DNA of 64,000 nucleotides from Hexactinellida sp. DTS-2022 (GCA_028753945.1 JAPNXP010000016.1:1582001-1646000), one strand, 5' to 3'; counted from the stretch's first letter, positions 8,568 to 20,283 are shown. Made by a program: numbers and translations. Notes: a model not told the origin generated them from the letters alone.

Positions 8568-11500
8568 TTAAATCATGTAGATTGCATCATAGTGGTTCGC
8601 ACCACTTCCACAATGATTAATGGAATGAAATAGAACTATTAATGACTTTCCTTGATAGATAGGATCATTGGGTATACCTAGATTATTTGCATTATATACA
8701 TCAGTAATCACCCATTTAGACGGGTCTGTATCAGGAGCATTAATATAACTTACATTAATGCGGGCTAAAATGCCTAACATAATAAGTTCATTCACAGTTC
8801 CCCAAGAGTAATTACGCTTCATATTACTCAAGTGTTGCTGAATAGTAACTGCATTATAGCCTTGGTGGCCACAGAAAGCAGCAACATAAGGACTTTGTTC
8901 AAATGTGTCTATTAGAGAACTACGGATATTATGATGCTCACTTTCATCACCGAAAATAATGTGAGACAATGTTCTAAAGAAACAATTCCCATCACTTATT
9001 ACAGGAACTATCCTGAAATTAAACCGATCTCTTATATTTGTACGCATAAAATCGTAATAACTAGTAGCAGAGACTCTAGACCCAGTATAGTTAGTCGGTC
9101 TTAAAGGTATTCTCTGTAGATTAATGCATGCTGCTAATGACTGTCTCATCGCAAATGTGAATGAATTTGCATTGTCATATGTATTTACGGGAGGCAGCAC
9201 AGGAGTAGGGATGTGTACATGACTAACAATTACATCCTGAATATCCTTGGTTGTATTATCATTTGATATTTGATCAATATCAATAATATCATGTTGACTA
9301 GTAGCATGTGATATAATTGGTTGATTATCCACATTACTACAGTCACTAACACCAGTTCCAAGAGAAATCAACATTGGCTTATGATCACTAAAGTATGATT
9401 CATAAAAACCAGATGAACAGGTCAAATTTTTAGTGAATACACAATCCAGCTGAGATCCATAGTTAGTGGATACTCCAGACAAAGATTGCATTATACCTTT
9501 ATTTGCAAAATACTTTATCAAGGTATCTCTCTCAAGAGATCGGGCAAATAAATCTATATTGAAGTCCCCAGTAACAATCAAGGAATCAGAGTTATCAATT
9601 TTACATAGAACCTGATCAAGTTCCGAGTAAAATTCCTTCATTGGGGATTGTGGTGATCGGTATATAGACATTACCACGATAGGGTTATCGATAATCATGG
9701 GATCATAGAACTGGATAATCAATATCTCGATCCTAGCGCCATTATGACAGCCTGAGTGTACAACTAAAGACTTACACACCGCTGGATTTCGGGAGTATAT
9801 GTGTGTACCAGAACCAGGAAGTCTAGCGCTACCATCAATTCTACCAATGAGAGTATGACCAGGGATATTAAAGTTATCAGTGGCTAAAGTCATTGTCTCC
9901 TGCAAGATTAACACTTGGGATTGTACTATGAATGGATCTACGGTCAAGTCCTCCCAGTGTTTGTTCAATGAACGAACATTGTGTACATAGATATCTGGAC
10001 TAGTTAGAGGAATAGACCAGATAATAGAACAGTGTTCTCTTAACCGCTTAAGTTCTAAGTGGACAGGATCTTTTTCAGATAACTTATTAGTTAGTTTTAG
10101 AATACCAACTACAAACAGACCAGATGCAGATTTAGCCCTACTGAGCGCGGTGTATAACGCATTACGTAGCATACGTATTTCTATATGGACTACAACACAA
10201 TCGTAAGTATCGCCTTGACTCTTATGAATTGTAAGAGCTTCGGCTACTATGAAAGGAAACTGCTTCCTAACTATCTTATAACAACTCACACTTTTCCCTC
10301 TCTGGAAACGTCGTGTTTCCAATCCAATAGGAGTCCAGTTCCTTGGAATTGCATTATCTCTAACATAACGATGCTGAGACTTTGCTCGTTTGTCCTTTCC
10401 AACTGTAGGATCGTCAAACTCGATCCAGAGGATACAGGGAACTCGTTCCAGAGAATCACTCTTGGTACCATAAACTATTTTCTTCAAGAGGCCAGTAGCT
10501 CCATTAACCAGACCATCTTGTATGTCGTTATTCACCGTCATGAGGTATCTAGCGCCCAGCTTCAAGAAGAGCTCATAGGGTAGTCCCTGGGTGTCACACA
10601 CCTTTAGGTGTTTAATAAGGTTACTCAGCTTGTCAGTAATACCTCCAGCATTGTCTCCTACTAAAGAATCAATAGCTATAAATCTAAAACCTTCAGTGGT
10701 TAATGCATTGAGAACAATCTCGTTATGAGCATTAACACTGGCGTTTGTACTAAACAAATGGATAGATTTTATGGGAAGATTCTCATAAGAATCTTTCGCA
10801 ATAATTCTACTAGTAAATAGAGTTGTGTCATCATCAGTTAAACAACAGTTAGCAAAATTGTTCAATGCTAATGCAAACTTCTGATCATCTTTTTGTCTCA
10901 TTATTTCCGTCAGTTCTATATATGAGAATTTTTCCCAAAGGTACGGACCAACCAGCCCGTCGTAATTATTGGCACTGGATACTGAAATTTGAAATACATA
11001 GCTATCCTTAACCGGACGTAACTGATGGAAATCCCCAACACAGATGATGGAGACACCACCAAAGTCCAGTGAATTGTCCATAATGGCTTTCAATCGCTTA
11101 TTAACCTGAGACATAATTTTACTACCAACCATGGATATTTCATCTATTATGATAACTTTTAAACAGCTTAGCTTACTTCTTAATGTGTTACAAACATCAG
11201 AAGATAAGTTGGGCATTTCGCCGTTAAACTCCGTTACAGGTAAAGCAAATGCAGAATGGAGTGTCATACCACGGATATTAAAAGCAGCTTTACCTGTAGG
11301 AGCTGTTAGCAGTACCTTAATAGCATCAGGCTTAGTGCCAGGTAGTGAATTCATAAATCTTACCAAACCTTCGTATAAGACTCGTACGACTGTACTCTTA
11401 CCAACACCAGCACCTCCTCCTATATAGAGATACATGGGCAGCTGCTTCATAGTCTTAAAGCAGTGCAGAGTGTGGAGGAATACAGTACGCTGAACCTTGT

Positions 11501-14500
11501 TCAGGCTGCGACACATCTCAAGGAATACCTCCTCAGTATTCATGTTAGGAATAGTGAAGAATCCTCCTACAGATTTAGTTCCGGGGTCACTATTGGGATC
11601 TACAGTCCAGGGATTGTCGTTCCCTGGATTGTCTACCTGGAAGTCAGTATCCTCAATAACCACTGCACCCTCATTGTTCATTATTTCCTCAATGGCAATC
11701 CCATCAAAGTTGAGCTCATCAGGGTCCAAGTCCTCGAGGATATTAATAGCCTCGTCAATTGAGGATTGGTCTCTACTTTCAAATAATTCCCTATTCTGAG
11801 TAATCAGATTAAGATGGGTAGCAAACACAGACTTAAAGTCGATATTGTCAGTATCACTACTGTCAGTTCTCCATGGTACAAAAAGCATTAACTGTTCTCT
11901 ATAAAAGTTAACTTCGTCCTGTATAATACTATACCTTCTAAATCGAATAATTTTAGCTTTACGACGCAGTCTCATAAAACCTGTATCTTTGAGAGAGAAT
12001 AGTCTCGGATTATCGACCAGGGAAGCTGCCTCGTCTTCCATATTTTCCTCATTAAAGTCGGGATTAATTTTACATATTCGCTTACTAGATTGGAATTCAT
12101 ACCAAGCGGCAAACTCTGCTAGACATGTTTCCTCTAACTCATCAGGTCGTTGCATGTAGTGCTCAATTAGACCTGAGAGAAGTATATCTACAGAATCCTG
12201 CTCCATACCCATTAGAACGGGTTTGGACTTGAGTATCCTAACCCGTTTATTAGCCGGATTGGTGTTAACATAGACATTAGCTCTACTGCACTTAGAGAGA
12301 GGGAGACTGAGGAGATGGTAAGAAACCTCCTGGGCTGATACCTCGCTACAGCTCTGAAATTTATATGCAATTCCCCTCAGTCTCTCCTTAATAGTGGCAT
12401 TGCCTGCTTTCAGATGCATCAAGGCATCTCTCAACAACTTAGACATCCCACGTTGGGACTTTCCGATATACGAAATAACATAAACAGCACAAGCATATGG
12501 ATCCAATATGTATTGGAGATCCATATTAGCTTTCCAGAGATGCAATATAGTCTTATTATGAGCATTGATTCGTATCTCATTCAAATTTCGTTTCAGAAAT
12601 ATAGTAGATCTATTTATACAAGATCTCAATGCAGTTATGTATTGCTCTTCGGTAACATAGAGTTCATTAAAGAAATCCTGTATCGTTATACTACCTAAGT
12701 CAGTATCGCTCTTATCATAGGAGTCAATTAGAGCATATATTTTCTTAGCTGTCTCCTTAAGAGCTGCATTAGCAGCTATCTCCTCTTTGGTAGCCGTACT
12801 GGCATCAAACTCCAAAGGTTCTAGAATTTTAGTTGATACCATTGGAGGGTACGGAATACCAAACCTACAGCGCCGAAACGACTTTTTCTTATAACACGTA
12901 TTTGTGTGCTTATGTCGCTGTAACTTAATATCATTCTCAGTTATTATACTAGTCTCATCTGGCAATTTAACTGAGATAGTACGATCAATAAATTCTATTA
13001 CTTCAGGTAACGGATTGTGGTCATACTTAGGGGCATCTTGTACCCATAGTAATGAATGCACATGTGGTGAACCTCTTTGTTGAAATTCTATTCTCAAATA
13101 GTAATCAGTCAATTTACCAAGGGGACTAACCTCTGATCGAAGTACCTTAAATAGCTCCTTGGAGCGGTGATCAAAGTACCTAGCACAAGTGACAGGATCT
13201 CTCCTTATCAGATCTGCTCTCTCGCTCCACTGGAATTCCAGAACCTCTTCAACAGACAGCTTAACGTCATCTAGGATCTGTTTCAGTATCCTTAGTAGCT
13301 CTAGCCATTTAGTCTCAGCAGCAGACAGAGTTAGGAAGAACGTGGGACATCCCAGCTGTCTTATCATAGACATCAGCTCTCTCTGTTTCTGCTGCCAGAA
13401 TGCAGGGGTAGACCGGACTTGTTTCAAGAACTTAAAAGCCTCATCGTCCTCAACCATTCTCTCCAGATTATCGTCATTGAGAACATCAGACACAGTTATA
13501 GCCTGTCCGTCTGTAGACTTTGTCTTTCTCATACAAATACTGATAGCACTGTTAAGACTAGCTGTCTCCACCAGTTTGTATTTGAGAAATAGAAGGGGAA
13601 TGTTAGTGCTACATCTCCGATCATATCTAGTGAATTGTTTTGTAGTTATTAAGTAAGATAGTAATTACAAGAAACATATAATTTGACCATGGATACACAT
13701 CTGAATTAGGCTAAAAATCCTTGGTTTAGTATAACAATTAAAATAATATTAGTAATTTAATAGTAAAGATTTAGACATAAGTATTGAGTATAACTAACCT
13801 CAAGATGTCAGACTTTGATTTCTTGAGGATAGACAAGTCCTCAGGTAAGTCTCTGCATTGACCAGCAAACACACAAGGGTAAGCTAGTTCCTCTATAAAC
13901 TTATCCTGTGAGAAGTACAGAGGCTTCCTCCCTTCACCAGGAGCCAATTTCATTAGCAGGTTCTCATTAGACAGCAGCAGTGTGTCTAGAGAACCAGGGT
14001 TAATGGGGAGATCATCCTTGGTCTCATCCCAATCATCAATCTCCTTCAACAACTCCTCAAGGTTATCGAAGAGCTCCTCGATACCAGGAATAGTCTCAGA
14101 ATTATGTTCCTCTTCATCTATAACTATATCAGAAGGCTCGTCATTCGGATTAACAATAAAATTAACATTACCAGTACCAGTACGTGTTACAGAGTTAACC
14201 CAGTTCTCTGAAACTACTACCTTCTCTAGCTTGAAGAGCTCAGTGGTAGAGAGATAGAGAGCTGCTTCTAACACTACATTCGGTCTTATCGTTTCGTATA
14301 AATAGGGTTTCGCGAACGATAACTTACGAAACAATTGTAATTGAATAGTTTGGGACTGTAGGAACGTCCTAGGTAACCGATTAACAGTCTTATCTACGTC
14401 TATGGGAACATTAACAACCATGCCATGCAGTCCGTGCTGTCTCTCCCTGCCCAGAGATCTGATGTTCATGAACTCGTGTCTGGGAGATACCAGTCTCTGT

Positions 14501-15890
14501 TCAATCACAGTCAGACCAGATAGCTCAGGAGGGATCTCGGGGAAAGTTAAACCACGGCACAACGCTATCTTAGGGACTCTGCCATCTTTGATGTTAATGA
14601 AACAGTTCTTACATACATACTCTATGTTGACGGTCTCATAGAGAAAAACCTAAAGGAGTATAACAGATAATAATAATGTAATAGGATAACGCGCATATTA
14701 TATTTGAGTATGTCTTTGATTAATTAATTATCTCTAAAATTAAATAATATTTTAGTAAAGAAATTATTTAAATATCTAAAGTATTAGAATATAATTACCT
14801 GTTTGACGAAATCAGAGTTGGAAAGATTCGTTGAAACAAGTTTCTCTCTCTTAAGAATAACAACTGTTTTCCTGAAATGGAGACAACCACAACAAGAACA
14901 AACATACGTTGGACCTTGAGATATCTGGGAGAAATAACTTTGAATAACAGAGTTAACCTCCTCTCTATTAGTTCTATACTTCTCCAGAACATTTTTGTTG
15001 TGCTTTTCACGCACACCAGGATCCTTCAACCTCTCGGCCACAGCGTCATTATGCACAGCACGCTTTTCAGGATCCTTCAATCTCTCGGCCACAGCGTCAT
15101 TATTCATAGCACGCTTCTCAGGATCCTTCAATCTCTCGGCCACAGCGATATTATGCTCAGCACGCTTCTCAGGATCCTTCAATCTCTTAGTCATAGCGTC
15201 TAGCTGCTGTTTATTATGCTCAGCACGCTTCTCAGGATCCTTCAATCTCTCAGTCATAGCGTCTAGCTGCTGTTTATTATGCTCAGCACGCTTCTCAGGA
15301 TCCTTCAATCTCTTTGTAATGTCTCGTAATTGATTTTCTTTGTGCTTAGATAGAAAATCGGGATCCTCACAATCTTCATTGAAACGCTCAAGACGAGCCT
15401 CATTCTCAGTTTTACAAAACTCTGAGTCATCAGTTCGTCTCTTCTTGATAGCAGCTCGATTTCTATCTTTTCTAGCCCTGTATCCTTTTCTCTTCCGAGA
15501 CTTAGGGGTAGAGATTCCCTTCTCAGGAGTCATTGGTACATCAGAATACTGGCTAGACAAATCGAGGTCGTTTAGAGGTACAACTTGAGACGATATCGGA
15601 GTCTGTTGTACCGTTTGAGAGGAGGGGAATATAAACACATCTGGTTGGGAAGATTCCTCTATCTCCATAGAACAAATTTCCTCCTCCGTTGTTGAACCAG
15701 GCCCAGGATTTATTTCAATCCCACCGATTATCAATAAGGCGCTGATGGTGTTAGCCTGTAGACGGGTAGACATGCGCAACAAGATGTCGAAACATAGACA
15801 AGACTTTTTGACTATACACTGGGATAGTGGGGACTTAGCACGCCCACCCCAGCCACTTATTCTTGCTCTATAGAGCTCGATTGATATCAT
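8568..15890 (-). CDS. Helitron polyprotein: 2A-like, Rep, Pif1-like helicase, AP endonuclease, OTU protease
   Basis: Three exons join in frame to about 2,333 aa: 14799-15890 (ends CAG|GTAATT), 13799-14649 (TTTAG acceptor, ends TTGAG|GTTAGT) and 8568-13626 (CACTAG acceptor). Introns are 149 and 172 nt, and the exon sum is divisible by three. Domains in order: a 2A-like NPGP motif (61-64); RLKDPEKRAEHN-type repeats (about 185-305); the conserved CRGLTFPEIPPELSGL domain at the start of exon 2; and Rep with HUH motif HVH (about 836-838) and YVISY, a paired-tyrosine Yx3Y (about 1030/1034). The SF1B Pif1-like helicase follows, with P-loop GGGAGVGKS (about 1384) and IIDEISM (about 1477). An EEP endonuclease (LQET, TGDFN, SDHK; about 1859-2071) and an OTU cysteine protease (DGNC, Cys about 2196; NHYD, His about 2326) end the protein. 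No disabling mutation is seen, so it may be active. The first Met could instead be residue 40. Confidence 0.9.
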
Positions 15891-15900
15891 ATCTAATTAG

Positions 15901-16229
15901 TAAGTTAAAGTATAAAGCGAAATATAAAATAGATTTACAGTAAATACAGCAGTGAAAAAGAAAGTTTAATTAACTATATTATCATATTAATTTGTATTAA
16001 TTAAAATTAAAATTGATTTAAAAATTCCGGTAGTAATTAATTAAACTTAATATTGAGAACGAATTGTGAGAAAGAAAAAGAAAGTGTATTAATAAATAGA
16101 ATAGGAAAAACATTACCTTCAAAAATAGAAGTTTACGACAATGATTCAAAACAATAAAGGTAAAAAGAATAAGTAAAAGTCAAATAATGAGAAAGATAGA
16201 AATTATTTAATTTATACTTTTTGAAGAAA
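15901..16229. other. AT-rich stretch upstream of the Helitron gene
   Basis: Low-complexity AT-rich sequence with repeated TTAATTAA-like motifs. It probably contains the Helitron promoter and 5' end, but no terminal motif could be assigned. Confidence 0.4.
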
Positions 16230-16790
16230 CCTGTAAGTATAGATGTTCAATAAGTATAATTATCGCAAGTTGAAACAATAGATAAGATTTAACAATTTGA
16301 ATCAATATAATTATTACAAGTTACAACAATAAAATAGAAGCCAGCTCGAATTCACAAGTTAAATCAATATAATTGTAGCAAGTTGAAACAATAGTGAAAG
16401 ATTTAACAAGTTAAATCAATATAATTATTACAAGTTGAAACAATGGAATTAGATTTCACAGTTTTACTGAAATTGAAGTGTGAGTAAACAAAGAAATTTC
16501 AAACCCCATTTATGGCAGAAATAAAACTCTTTATTAAAAGTTTTCTTCTCCCATCAGACGCAGAATTTTATGGTGAATCCAAATGTGAAATAAAATTTGG
16601 GGGTTTAATAAAATATTTTTTGAGTTATGGACCAGACAAATTTTGAAAGGTGTTAAAGATGTGTAAAAAGATTGTTAATACAAAATCGTAACCCCAGGTG
16701 CAAATTAGACGGTCCCATCGAACCTACATGCCAAGTTTCAGCCCATAAACTATAAAGCTCAGGCCAGGGCACCGTCTACGGAGAAAAAAA
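16230..16790 (+). repeat. hairpin-headed repeat unit, copy C (partial, with A-tail)
   Basis: It contains AAGTTAAATCAATATAATT and CAAGTTGAAACAATAG repeats, then sequence matching 17277-17640, ending CACCGTCTACGGAG followed by a run of about 18 A. It lacks the leading hairpin and is directly followed by copy B. Confidence 0.8.
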
Positions 16791-16794
16791 AAAA

Positions 16795-16926
16795 AAAAAA
16801 AATCCAAAATTGCACCCTGTGCCGACGCATGTTCCTTTGGTGGCACTATATTTTATTGGTTGGTTATTGATAGTGCCTCCAAAGGAGCATGCTGTCAGCA
16901 CAGGGTGCAATTTTGGATTTTTTTTC
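16795..16926. repeat. long hairpin (foldback) repeat, copy 2
   Basis: The same architecture as 3134-3263: arms of about 54 nt and a loop of about 20 nt. The outer stem reads AAAATCCAAAATTGCACCC, paired with GGGTGCAATTTTGGATTTT. Relative to copy 1, two stem base pairs differ with both partners changed. Confidence 0.85.
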
Positions 16927-17658
16927 GCCCAGTCATCAACGCCCAAGGTGTGAAGAACCATTTGTTAATTGGTCGGAGTTACAAGGAACGGTAGATAAAT
17001 TTGAAGTTAGTTTCTATCATAAACCATCAAGAGTTTAATGCCATTCATTCATTATGTATTGATAATAAAATATATTATCAGGAATTTATTTTAGCAATGT
17101 TATCCACGGTTGGTTGAGTTGAGTCAACAAATTCCTTATATTATTATAATTTATTTAATCCATTGTATAGTAATACTAGAATTAAATAGAAGCCAGCTGG
17201 AATTTATTAGTTGAATCAATTTAATTATCGCAAGTTGAAACAATAGTGAAAGATTTAACAAGTTAAATCAATATAATTATTACAAGTTGAAAAATGGAAT
17301 TAGATTTCACAGTTTTACTGAAATTGAAGTGTGAGTAAACAAAGAAATTTCAAACCACATTTGTGGCAGAAATAAAAATCTTTATTAAAAGTTCTCTTCT
17401 CCCATCAGACGCAGAATTTTATGGTGAATCCAAATGTGAAATAAAATTTGGGGGTTTAGTAAAACATATTTTGAGTTATGGACCAGACAAATTTTGAAAG
17501 GTGTTAAAGATGTGTCAAAAATTTGTTAATCAAAAATCGTAACCCCAGGTGCAAATTAGACGGTCCCATCGCATCTACATGCCAAGTTTCAGCCCATCAA
17601 CTATAAAGCTCAGGCCAGGGCACCGTCTACGGAGAAAAAAAAAAAAAAAAAAAAATAA
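16795..17658 (+). repeat. hairpin-headed repeat unit, copy B (complete, with A-tail)
   Basis: About 0.85 kb: hairpin, conserved middle and CACCGTCTACGGAG followed by about 20 A. Together with copy A at 3134 it brackets the transposon nest inside the PAQR gene in direct orientation. The A-tail resembles a retroposed sequence, but no reverse transcriptase or promoter is seen. Confidence 0.8.
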
Positions 17659-17780
17659 TAAAGGCAGTGATTCCAATACTGGGCCACTATACTATAGTAT
17701 AGTCGGCACAGTAAAAATAATAATAAAGGCAGTGATTCCAATACTGGGCCACTATACTATAGTATAGTCGGCACAGTAAT
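17659..17780. repeat. 65-bp tandem duplication containing an 18-bp palindrome
   Basis: GGCAGTGATTCC starts at 17663 and again at 17728, a period of 65 bp. Each copy contains the perfect palindrome ACTATACTATAGTATAGT within a CTGTGCCGAC...GGCC(C)AG inverted repeat. A related palindrome (CTGTGCC...GGCACAG) is at about 3770-3800. The second copy abuts the PAQR coding sequence. Confidence 0.88.
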
Positions 17781-18293
17781 AAATCCCAACAGAGTAAGAA
17801 TGGACATCAAGTTGAATAGGTTGGAAAAATATGAATCGTGATAGAATTTAAAATGATTAAGTGTGAAACTGTGCAGGGTATTCATCACAGCAATTCCCAA
17901 TAAGTCCATTTCACGGAGCCAAGCAACCCATTTACTGTGGTTAGACAAGCAGTGGTACAGAGCGGAAATACCAAAACAAAGGAAATTACCAAACAACGCC
18001 AAGTTCAAAATAAGCCTGTCATTTAGAGTAAAATTTATATTTTGAGAATTAGGGTGCTGGAAGGAAATAGGATCGGAGAATAAGTTGTTGTACATAAATA
18101 GCAGAGCAATAGCTGATGGGAAGAAGTGAGTCCAAATATTAACAGTTTCGTTGTGTAGCTGTACAGATGATCGTAGACATAGATAAGGAGAAATGGTTGG
18201 ACATCTGTAATGCTTGAAAATATAAGGGTTATCCTTCATCTCGGGGAATTTACTGGGTACCTCCTTGTAAGATAATAAAGTTAGCGTACACAT
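17757..18293 (-). CDS. PAQR family receptor, 5' part (TM1-TM4)
   Basis: This is the N-terminal half of a progestin/adipoQ receptor. It begins at the ATG at 18293. VP..F...PYIFKHYR and LHNETVNIWTHF (Ex2Nx3H) are the hallmark N-terminal motifs. ALYH supplies Sx3H at TM2, and REMDLLGIAV supplies the conserved Asp at TM3. Four hydrophobic segments are present (about residues 56-75, 92-115, 127-150, 158-178). The frame then runs into a 65-bp tandem palindromic repeat and stops at 17757, so real coding probably ends near 17780. The remaining three TM segments are at 2786-3116. No convincing GT donor precedes the repeat; CT|GTTGGG is possible but weak. So the gene is either split by a transposon-filled intron or disrupted. 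The subtype within the family is not assigned. Confidence 0.88.
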   Translation of the reverse strand: MCTLTLLSYKEVPSKFPEMKDNPYIFKHYRCPTISPYLCLRSSVQLHNETVNIWTHFFPSAIALLFMYNNLFSDPISFQHPNSQNINFTLNDRLILNLALFGNFLCFGISALYHCLSNHSKWVAWLREMDLLGIAVMNTLHSFTLNHFKFYHDSYFSNLFNLMSILTLLGFITVPTIL

Positions 18294-20283
18294 TGTTTAT
18301 GATTTACAGTAATATACTCATATTTGTTATCTATTGAGTATTTATAGCATTTGCTTCGATTATGAATTGTCACTTCTTTGTAAAATTTCTTCATTGGTAT
18401 TCAATGAGAACGGAACATGATCCTACTGCCAAATACGTACAGTGGAAAACCATTATACTGCGTTGACGTGATTGCATTGCTTATTTAGTAAAAAGCAATG
18501 TGGAATTAACAGTTTGATAATTGGATTGCTAAGGCATACAAAATGCTAAAATTTAATTAACATCAGCGCACCTATAGTATACACGCAAGTACGATTTCCT
18601 TTTTATTAAAACACAATGAATACAGCTGGAAGCGAAGCGTTTGAAAATGGAGGATTATTTTCTGACTGCGAAACCTCATCTTTATCTTCCTATCATTTCC
18701 CTGCACACTAAATAGTCTGTATTTTAGTAATTTTACCAATCAAATTATTAATCTAGACTAGATATTTAATTAATCTTGTGATTATTTTGGGAAGTATAGT
18801 ATTTATAATTTGTAAAATATACTAAAAATATACTAAAGATTCTTTTAAATATTAACCAAATTAATTTATTTTGTATTAGTCTATCCTTAGCTACGGCTAC
18901 CTCAATTCAATAATTGGTGTACCCTCGCTAATCCGAACAGAGTTGTTCCGATTCAAAAAATTTCTGTTCCGATTGGTGAATTCGTTCTGATTAGTGAAGT
19001 AGTACATTTTCTTTATGCATCTATAAAATGAGACCCGACAATCCGAACCAAACCAAACCTGTCCAAACCTTTTAAATCCAAACTAAACATATAGTATACT
19101 ACCTAAAATACTTCTCTGATACTTATTTTTTTATAATTCCGTTGTAATATCGTACAAATATTTAAGATTTTTCCCCTAATTGATGCGAAAAATATTTGGA
19201 TCTCCTATTGGACTAGCGAGGGTGTACTGTATTCAAAACGAGTAGGTACTTAACACATCAAATTATATTTAGTTAAATAACCACCTCGATTAACTTTTCC
19301 AGATAGACTTAGATTTACTACCATTTCCAATTCTACAAATCATGGATGAAATAATAAACATACAAACGAATAATACGATATGGAACGTCAGTAAATAAGT
19401 ACGAGCAAAAATACAATAATAATTTATGGGTTAAATGGAAGAATAAACGTTATGTATAATGCACTTAGAGAATATATATATTTACAAATAGTGCATCTTG
19501 AAAATGATATTGATTTAACAATTTGCATGCTTAACGAATAAGAGAGTACTTATCCAATGACATTGGTATGACCTATCATTGTTGTTACTATTGCATACTT
19601 TATTCCAACTATTAACTCTATTTATATAAAATACATCGACATAAGGTTCCCAACCTTTTTCAGACGTGGACATTCTGTGGACGCCCACTTATTGTCCGTA
19701 GTACACATTAGAGATCTTGTATACCCCAGTTGGTAACAAGTGGGTTAGTTAATGATTCGTCGCGAAACGGATTTATGCTAGAGAAACCAGATCCAATCTG
19801 TTCAAAAATCTAACATGACCAGCGATGTAACAGCAAACATCAATTTTTGATAATTCGTATTTTTTGCACATAAAGAAAAGGAATTTTAAATTTTACTATC
19901 ACAAAGTGTTGAAATAGTATGTCTTGGATGTGAAAGAAGTATGAGATTATATATTCTACAGCGAGGAGCCAAAATGCCGTTAACAGATACAAACTTTCTG
20001 TTAACAGCAACTGACTAGCTATTAAGAGCAAATAAGCGTTGTAAACAGTGTGGTAGAATACGAACTTAGAAAGATTCAAGTTGAATACTATAGTAGGGGA
20101 AAGTTAGCTCTTAACAACAAAATAGATGCTGTTAGTTAACAGCATTTCTACCACCCCTGAACATGACCTATCTCCATAGTTTATTAAATCCTTTAATTAA
20201 TAAGTCAACGCTGTATAGCACAGTACAGCACTATACTAACGAGATTATCATTGAGATAACAGAGTGTATGCATATAATTAAAG
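18294..20283. other. gene-free stretch with degraded repeats
   Basis: No gene is supported. A Tigger-like MITE lies at 18917-19229, and a hAT fragment (AAGGTTCCCAACCTTTTTCAGACGTGGA, about 19646-19673) matches the type of element at 33365. The 79-codon minus frame at 19840-20079 is hydrophobic but resembles nothing I know. Confidence 0.55.
18917..19229. mobile_element. Tigger/pogo-like MITE
   Basis: The ends GTACCCTCGCTAATCC and GGACTAGCGAGGGTGTACTG are inverted repeats, with TA after the right end. Many short repeats of GATTCCGATT/TCCGAAC type lie inside. The left end has lost the terminal CA. Confidence 0.65.

Larger units (their letters stand above)
7834..15900 (-). mobile_element. autonomous Helitron (Helentron/Helitron2 type), ends not defined
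   Basis: The element is defined by its Rep-helicase-endonuclease-OTU gene (8568-15890). The presence of an AP-type endonuclease after the helicase is characteristic of Helentron/Helitron2 elements. I could not find the terminal sequences with confidence. The limits given run from the 131-bp tandem array to just upstream of the first Met. Flanking direct repeats are not expected, because these elements insert without target duplication. Confidence 0.75.

Noticed and set aside
19840-20079. Hydrophobic 79-codon minus frame
   Set aside because: No family resemblance, isoleucine/leucine-rich from AT-rich DNA, no supporting splice or start context.
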